Of a DNA stretch of 38,171 nt, positions 34,654 to 38,171 are shown piece by piece (positions within the stretch are counted from its first letter, which is position 1; every line of letters starts with the position of its first letter). The notes below the pieces were generated by a model. The model did no database searches and was not told where the DNA came from. It saw only the letters and a program-made list of their open reading frames with translations. The DNA lies in the NCBI GenBank assembly GCA_902605605.1, contig CACLDI010000008.1, positions 1 through 38,171 on the forward strand, given 5' to 3'. This stretch comes from an uncultured Pelagibacteraceae bacterium (GTDB lineage Bacteria; Pseudomonadota; Alphaproteobacteria; Pelagibacterales; Pelagibacteraceae). The position numbers were made by a program, and so were the translations under genes.

Positions 34654-36529
34654 AACTTTGTTTTTGAAATTTTGAGATTTCAGATACAACTTTAATTTGG
34701 TCCCTCTCATTAATATTGTAATAAAAAGGGAGATTTAAAATAGTTAAACTTAATTCAATACTATTTTTAAATTTTTTTTTATAATTTTTAGGTAAGAACT
34801 TTTTAAAAACTTTCAAATCAGGTAAAATTTTTTCATAGTTAATACCTGTTTCTATATTTTTAGATAATAAATAATTTGATAATTTATCTCTATCTTTCTT
34901 TACATATATACAAAAATTGAGATGGAAAGGAAATACATTTTTATGACTCTTGAGAACTCTACATTTAATTTTATATTTTTTTAATAACTTAGTATAAATT
35001 TTGAATTTTTCTTTTAAATTTTTTTTTATTAATTTGACAAAATCTATTTGAGAAAGTGTCATTATTGCTTGAACAGAATTCATTCTACTATTAATTCCTA
35101 ATTCATCGACTATTAGTCTTTTTTTTTGACCTAATTTTGAAATCGATTTTATTTTCTCACTTAGTATTTTACTATCAGTAAATATTGCGCCACCATCACC
35201 AATAGTACTTAAATTTTTTGTAGGATAAAAGCTTGTACAACTTATATCACCAAAACTTCCAGAAAAATATATTTTGTTATTTATTTTGATAGAACTTCCA
35301 AAACTTTGTGCACAGTCCTCTATAAAATAAATATTTTCATATTTTTTTCTTAACTTGTTTAATTTTTTAATATCACAAAGATTTCCATATAAATTTACAA
35401 AAATAACTGCTTTTGTTTTTTTATTAATTAATTTTTCAACTTTATTAAAATCTATGTTACTGGTAGCAATTTCAACATCGCAAAAAACCGGCTTAGCTTT
35501 ACATTGCAAAATTGACGATGCAGTAGAAATCCAGCTTAGAGCAGTGACTATAACTTCTTCATTTTGTTTTATATCAATAGCTTTTAAAGCAATATACAAA
35601 CCATCGGAGCATGTATTAACTGTTGTTGAATATTTTCGATTTACAAATATTCTTAATTTTTGATTTAGTTGTTCGATAAAATCACTTCTGATGTAATTTT
35701 GTGTTTTAAATAGTATATTTTGATTTTTTAGAAAAGTTTTTTTAGATAATTTAAATTTATTATTTAAATTATTTAGTGGAATATTTCTTTTTTTGTTTAG
35801 AATTTCTGAAAATTTTCTAAAAACTTTTGAAACAAAAAAAACTTGTCTTCTGTTCAAATTCAAATTCTGTTGATTAGTGAAAATTGAGTAAAAATAATCA
35901 TTTATAAAATCTTTTTTAGTTACTAAATTTAATTTATTAATCTTATGTATTCTTGATTTATTTTCAATCAGAGAAGATCTTATTTTTTGGACTGATCCCC
36001 TTTGTGCAAATTCTAAATCAAATTTATTATGTATATTTTTTATTTTTAATTTAAACGGTTTTTCATTTAATAATTCATGAAGAAGATAACAATCATGATA
36101 AATAAATCTTGAAAAAGATTCTGTATGGTCTAAATAAAATCGATAATAATTTTCGATAATATTATTTTTCAAAAATTTACTTTTTGCTTTTTTAAATTTG
36201 AAAAATTCTATATGGTTTACAAAGAGTTTTCTTTTATTTTTTTTTGCAATATTATATAAATACCTTAATTGATCTTCTTTAAAAGATAATGGTTTCTCAC
36301 AAAGAACATTTATTTTAAAATTTAAAAATTTCTCTACAAGATCAAAATGGGTATCGGTTTGAGTAGCAATATAAATCCAATCAATTTTATTATATAACTC
36401 AGAAAAATCTTTTTTTTTTGTTTCTATGAATACTATATTTATATTTTTATTTTTTTTTAATCTAAAAAGAACTCTTTTTCCCCAAGAACCTAATCCAATA
36501 AAACCTAAATTAATTTTTTTTTTTATCAT
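34646..36529 (-). CDS. Fusion of Gfo/Idh/MocA dehydrogenase and DegT/DnrJ/EryC1 aminotransferase
   Basis: A 627-residue open frame with two enzymes. Residues 1-about 245 show a Rossmann start GFIGLGSWGKR (9-19) and the Gfo/Idh/MocA CEKP motif with Lys79; a reduced C-terminal part follows. Residues about 265-627 are a PLP aminotransferase: IEDCAQSFGS with Asp405 and Gln408, and SFYPTKNLSTIGDGGA with Lys438 as the likely internal aldimine. In WlbA/WlbC and WbpB/WbpE pathways such enzymes act in sequence to oxidise, then aminate, the C3 of UDP-GlcNAc-derived sugars. The actual substrate here is unknown; oddly, the dehydrogenase half is shorter than its stand-alone relatives (about 330 aa). Confidence 0.87.
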   Translation of the reverse strand: MIKKKINLGFIGLGSWGKRVLFRLKKNKNINIVFIETKKKDFSELYNKIDWIYIATQTDTHFDLVEKFLNFKINVLCEKPLSFKEDQLRYLYNIAKKNKRKLFVNHIEFFKFKKAKSKFLKNNIIENYYRFYLDHTESFSRFIYHDCYLLHELLNEKPFKLKIKNIHNKFDLEFAQRGSVQKIRSSLIENKSRIHKINKLNLVTKKDFINDYFYSIFTNQQNLNLNRRQVFFVSKVFRKFSEILNKKRNIPLNNLNNKFKLSKKTFLKNQNILFKTQNYIRSDFIEQLNQKLRIFVNRKYSTTVNTCSDGLYIALKAIDIKQNEEVIVTALSWISTASSILQCKAKPVFCDVEIATSNIDFNKVEKLINKKTKAVIFVNLYGNLCDIKKLNKLRKKYENIYFIEDCAQSFGSSIKINNKIYFSGSFGDISCTSFYPTKNLSTIGDGGAIFTDSKILSEKIKSISKLGQKKRLIVDELGINSRMNSVQAIMTLSQIDFVKLIKKNLKEKFKIYTKLLKKYKIKCRVLKSHKNVFPFHLNFCIYVKKDRDKLSNYLLSKNIETGINYEKILPDLKVFKKFLPKNYKKKFKNSIELSLTILNLPFYYNINERDQIKVVSEISKFQKQSFS

Positions 36530-37234
36530 TTAAAATCTTTTAATATTCAAATTAAGATCATTAATAAATGAAATTTGTTTATGAAATATTGATGTACAAT
36601 GTTTTTTAACTACTCCAGGCGCATAACCATAAAAATCAATTCTTTGATATCCATTCTCGTTCATCATTCTTAAGATTGGATGCGAAGCATAAGCATCTCT
36701 TGATTCATGGTATCCTTCAGAATTATCAAAAATAAATATTCCATTACCTGATATTAAATTTAGAGATTTCTTAAAACTTAAAAATCTATCTAAACCATCA
36801 ATAATAATTATATCAAAAAAATTTTTGTTAAATTGAAAACTTTCAAAATTGTTTAAATATGTGTCACAATCATAAATTTTCAAATTTTTAATATTTAATT
36901 CAGTAATTTTTTTTCTATATAAATCATTATCTTCGAGCGTGTGAACTTCTAGTGATAATTTTGACCACCAAATACTTGATTGTCCTGACCCAAACTCTAA
37001 AATTTTTTTGTTTTTGAAATTGAATGTTGATAAAAAATCTATACATGAGTAAGTATACCAAGGTATGGGATTATTTTTTTTGTCAACAGCTTTTGATTGG
37101 ATGGAGCTCAAAAAATGACCAGAATTAAAAGAAAATAACACAGGCGTAAATAAAGCGGTTAGTATTCTTCTCAAAAAATTAAAAATTGTGTCTGGTAAAA
37201 TTTTTTTTAATCGACTAATTAATAACTCAATCAT
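36530..37234 (-). CDS. SAM-dependent methyltransferase-like protein
   Basis: 234 aa with an N-terminal segment (about 17-45) rich in hydrophobic and basic residues that could touch the membrane. The class I methyltransferase motif ILEFGSGQSS is at 78-87, an acidic LEDND loop follows, FFDIIIIDG fits motif post-II, and GIFIFDNSE fits motif IV. Substrate unknown; glycan methylation is plausible from context. It abuts the fusion gene with no gap and lies only 11 bases from the divergent glycosyltransferase gene. Confidence 0.75.
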   Translation of the reverse strand: MIELLISRLKKILPDTIFNFLRRILTALFTPVLFSFNSGHFLSSIQSKAVDKKNNPIPWYTYSCIDFLSTFNFKNKKILEFGSGQSSIWWSKLSLEVHTLEDNDLYRKKITELNIKNLKIYDCDTYLNNFESFQFNKNFFDIIIIDGLDRFLSFKKSLNLISGNGIFIFDNSEGYHESRDAYASHPILRMMNENGYQRIDFYGYAPGVVKKHCTSIFHKQISFINDLNLNIKRF

Positions 37235-37245
37235 AATAAACTTAA

Positions 37246-38171
37246 ATGAAAAATATTTCTCTTAATTTTGAAAGTCTTAATTCTCCTGATGGAGGTATAT
37301 CAAGAGTTGCAAATCTAGTTTTAAAATTTTTTAAAGAAAGATCAAAATTAACCAATGATAAGTTATTTTTAAACATATTTAGGGATAATAATATACAAAA
37401 GTTTACTAATAGCAATTTTGTTCGGAAAAAATTTAATAATAAATCTAAGTTTTTTTTTACAATTAATAATTATATAAATTCTAAAAGCTCAAGATATATT
37501 TTATATGACCACCTCGGTTTAGCAAGATCTAATGTATTCTTAATCAATAAAAAGCCTTATATTGTATTTTTATATGGAATTGATGTTTGGAATAAAAAGA
37601 ATTTAAAAAGATATAAAGCTCAAAAAAATAGTGCTCTCTCAATTGCAATTTCTAAATTTACACAAAAGAAAGCAAATTTAACTTATGGAAAACTTAAGAA
37701 AGTAAAAGTTTGTTGGTTATCTACTATTTATGATAAAATAATTTTTAAAAAAAAAAGAAAGAAAGATTTCAATTTTTTATTTCTATCTAGACTTGAAAAA
37801 GGTAAAGGGCATATCCGTACACTAAGCGCACTTAAAAAAATAAAAAAAAAAAATATAAAACTAATGATTGTAGGCAATGGACCAGAATATAGAAATATTA
37901 AAGAAAAAATAATTAACCTTAATTTACAGAGAAAAGTAAAAATGTTTGGTTTTTTATCTGAAAAAAAACTTAATAAAGTTTGGTCTATGACTGACGTGCT
38001 AATAATGCCATCCAGAGTTGAAGGTTTTGGATTAGTATATATTGAAGCTATGAGCAGAGGAATACCAATAATTACTTCAAAACAAGATGCTGGACAGGAA
38101 ATAAATTTACATGGAAAAACTGGTTACTCAGCTGATCTAGATGATAAAAAAAAAGATAATCTCTTTATCTA
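37246..38171 (+). CDS. Family 4 glycosyltransferase, 3' end cut by window edge
   Basis: At least 308 codons, open to the last base. The N-terminal half has a typical start (ISLNFESLNSPDGGISRVA) and YGIDVW near residue 110. The C-terminal GT-B domain has FLFLSRLEKGKGH, LMIVGNGPEY and the EX7E motif EGFGLVYIEA with Glu259 and Glu267, as in the GT4 family. It likely adds a sugar, with retained configuration, to a lipid-linked or core glycan. ATG at 37246; only 11 bases lie between it and the divergent gene's start. Confidence 0.9.
   Translation, partial: MKNISLNFESLNSPDGGISRVANLVLKFFKERSKLTNDKLFLNIFRDNNIQKFTNSNFVRKKFNNKSKFFFTINNYINSKSSRYILYDHLGLARSNVFLINKKPYIVFLYGIDVWNKKNLKRYKAQKNSALSIAISKFTQKKANLTYGKLKKVKVCWLSTIYDKIIFKKKRKKDFNFLFLSRLEKGKGHIRTLSALKKIKKKNIKLMIVGNGPEYRNIKEKIINLNLQRKVKMFGFLSEKKLNKVWSMTDVLIMPSRVEGFGLVYIEAMSRGIPIITSKQDAGQEINLHGKTGYSADLDDKKKDNLFI

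Larger units (their letters stand above)
25963..38171. other. Surface-polysaccharide island, likely SAR11 hypervariable region 2
   Basis: The stretch holds only nucleotide-sugar, glycosyl transfer and glycan-assembly genes plus the 5S rRNA. Genes switch strands several times, unlike the long single-strand operons to the left. Flanking core genes end at rpmJ. In Pelagibacter the hypervariable region between the 23S and 5S rRNA genes has this content. The right border is outside the window, and 16S and 23S are not seen. Confidence 0.75.

Noticed and set aside
26861..38171. Search for 16S or 23S rRNA, CRISPR repeats, insertion sequences or transposases in the island
   Set aside because: None was found on reading either strand; all sizeable frames fit polysaccharide or hypothetical enzymes.

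Overview
This window looks like a chromosomal segment of a SAR11-type alphaproteobacterium (Candidatus Pelagibacter or a close relative). The evidence is very low GC, heavily A/T-biased codon use with many Lys, Asn and Ile residues, almost no intergenic space, and alphaproteobacterial gene orders: yebC-ruvC slot-tolQRAB-pal-cpoB-tilS-ftsH-glmM, aa3 oxidase subunit IV next to a split pntAA/pntAB/pntB, and trcR (DUF1013). A lone 5S rRNA gene beside a surface-polysaccharide cluster matches the layout described for SAR11 hypervariable region 2, where 5S is separated from 16S-23S. The assignment is inferred from gene content and order; no database search was possible.

Left block (1-13899, all minus strand): read in the direction of transcription it runs from a coiled-coil protein, zapA, a 5-formyl-THF cyclo-ligase, a YmdB-type phosphoesterase, yebC and a phage-type RuvC-like nuclease into the Tol-Pal envelope operon (tolQ, tolR, tolA, tolB, pal). 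A strong intrinsic terminator follows pal. Next come cpoB, tilS, ftsH, folP, glmM and the start of thiD, which is cut by the window edge.

Middle block (13951-22202, plus strand): a tight carbon and translation operon with tkt, gap, pgk, class I fba, thiE, efp, an inositol monophosphatase family gene, rpmE, trcR, rpsU and the initiator tRNA. It meets, tail to tail at an AT-rich terminator, a minus-strand series of transaldolase, pntB, pntAB, pntAA, cytochrome oxidase subunit IV (36 aa) and rpmJ (41 aa). The transcription of that series comes from the right, through an SDR epimerase gene and the 5S rRNA gene.

Right block (about 25963-38171): an envelope polysaccharide locus on both strands. 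It holds four nucleotide-sugar SDR enzymes (an unassigned SDR, a GDP-mannose 3,5-epimerase homologue, GalE, GDP-mannose 4,6-dehydratase), an FAD oxidoreductase, a WecA/MraY-type lipid-carrier transferase, an O-antigen ligase-like protein, a GT2 and a truncated GT4 glycosyltransferase, a methyltransferase-like protein, and an unusual fusion of a Gfo/Idh/MocA dehydrogenase with a DegT aminotransferase. Together they can make unusual GDP- and UDP-sugars, start a glycan on undecaprenyl phosphate, extend it and attach it to the cell surface.

The points most worth a second look are the dehydrogenase-aminotransferase fusion, the detached 5S running straight into protein genes, the phage-type nuclease standing where ruvCAB normally sits, the apparent ATT start of rpsU, and the initiator tRNA with a changed anticodon-stem G-C triplet. 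There is no gene-free stretch longer than 300 bases, and I saw no IS element, integrase or CRISPR array.
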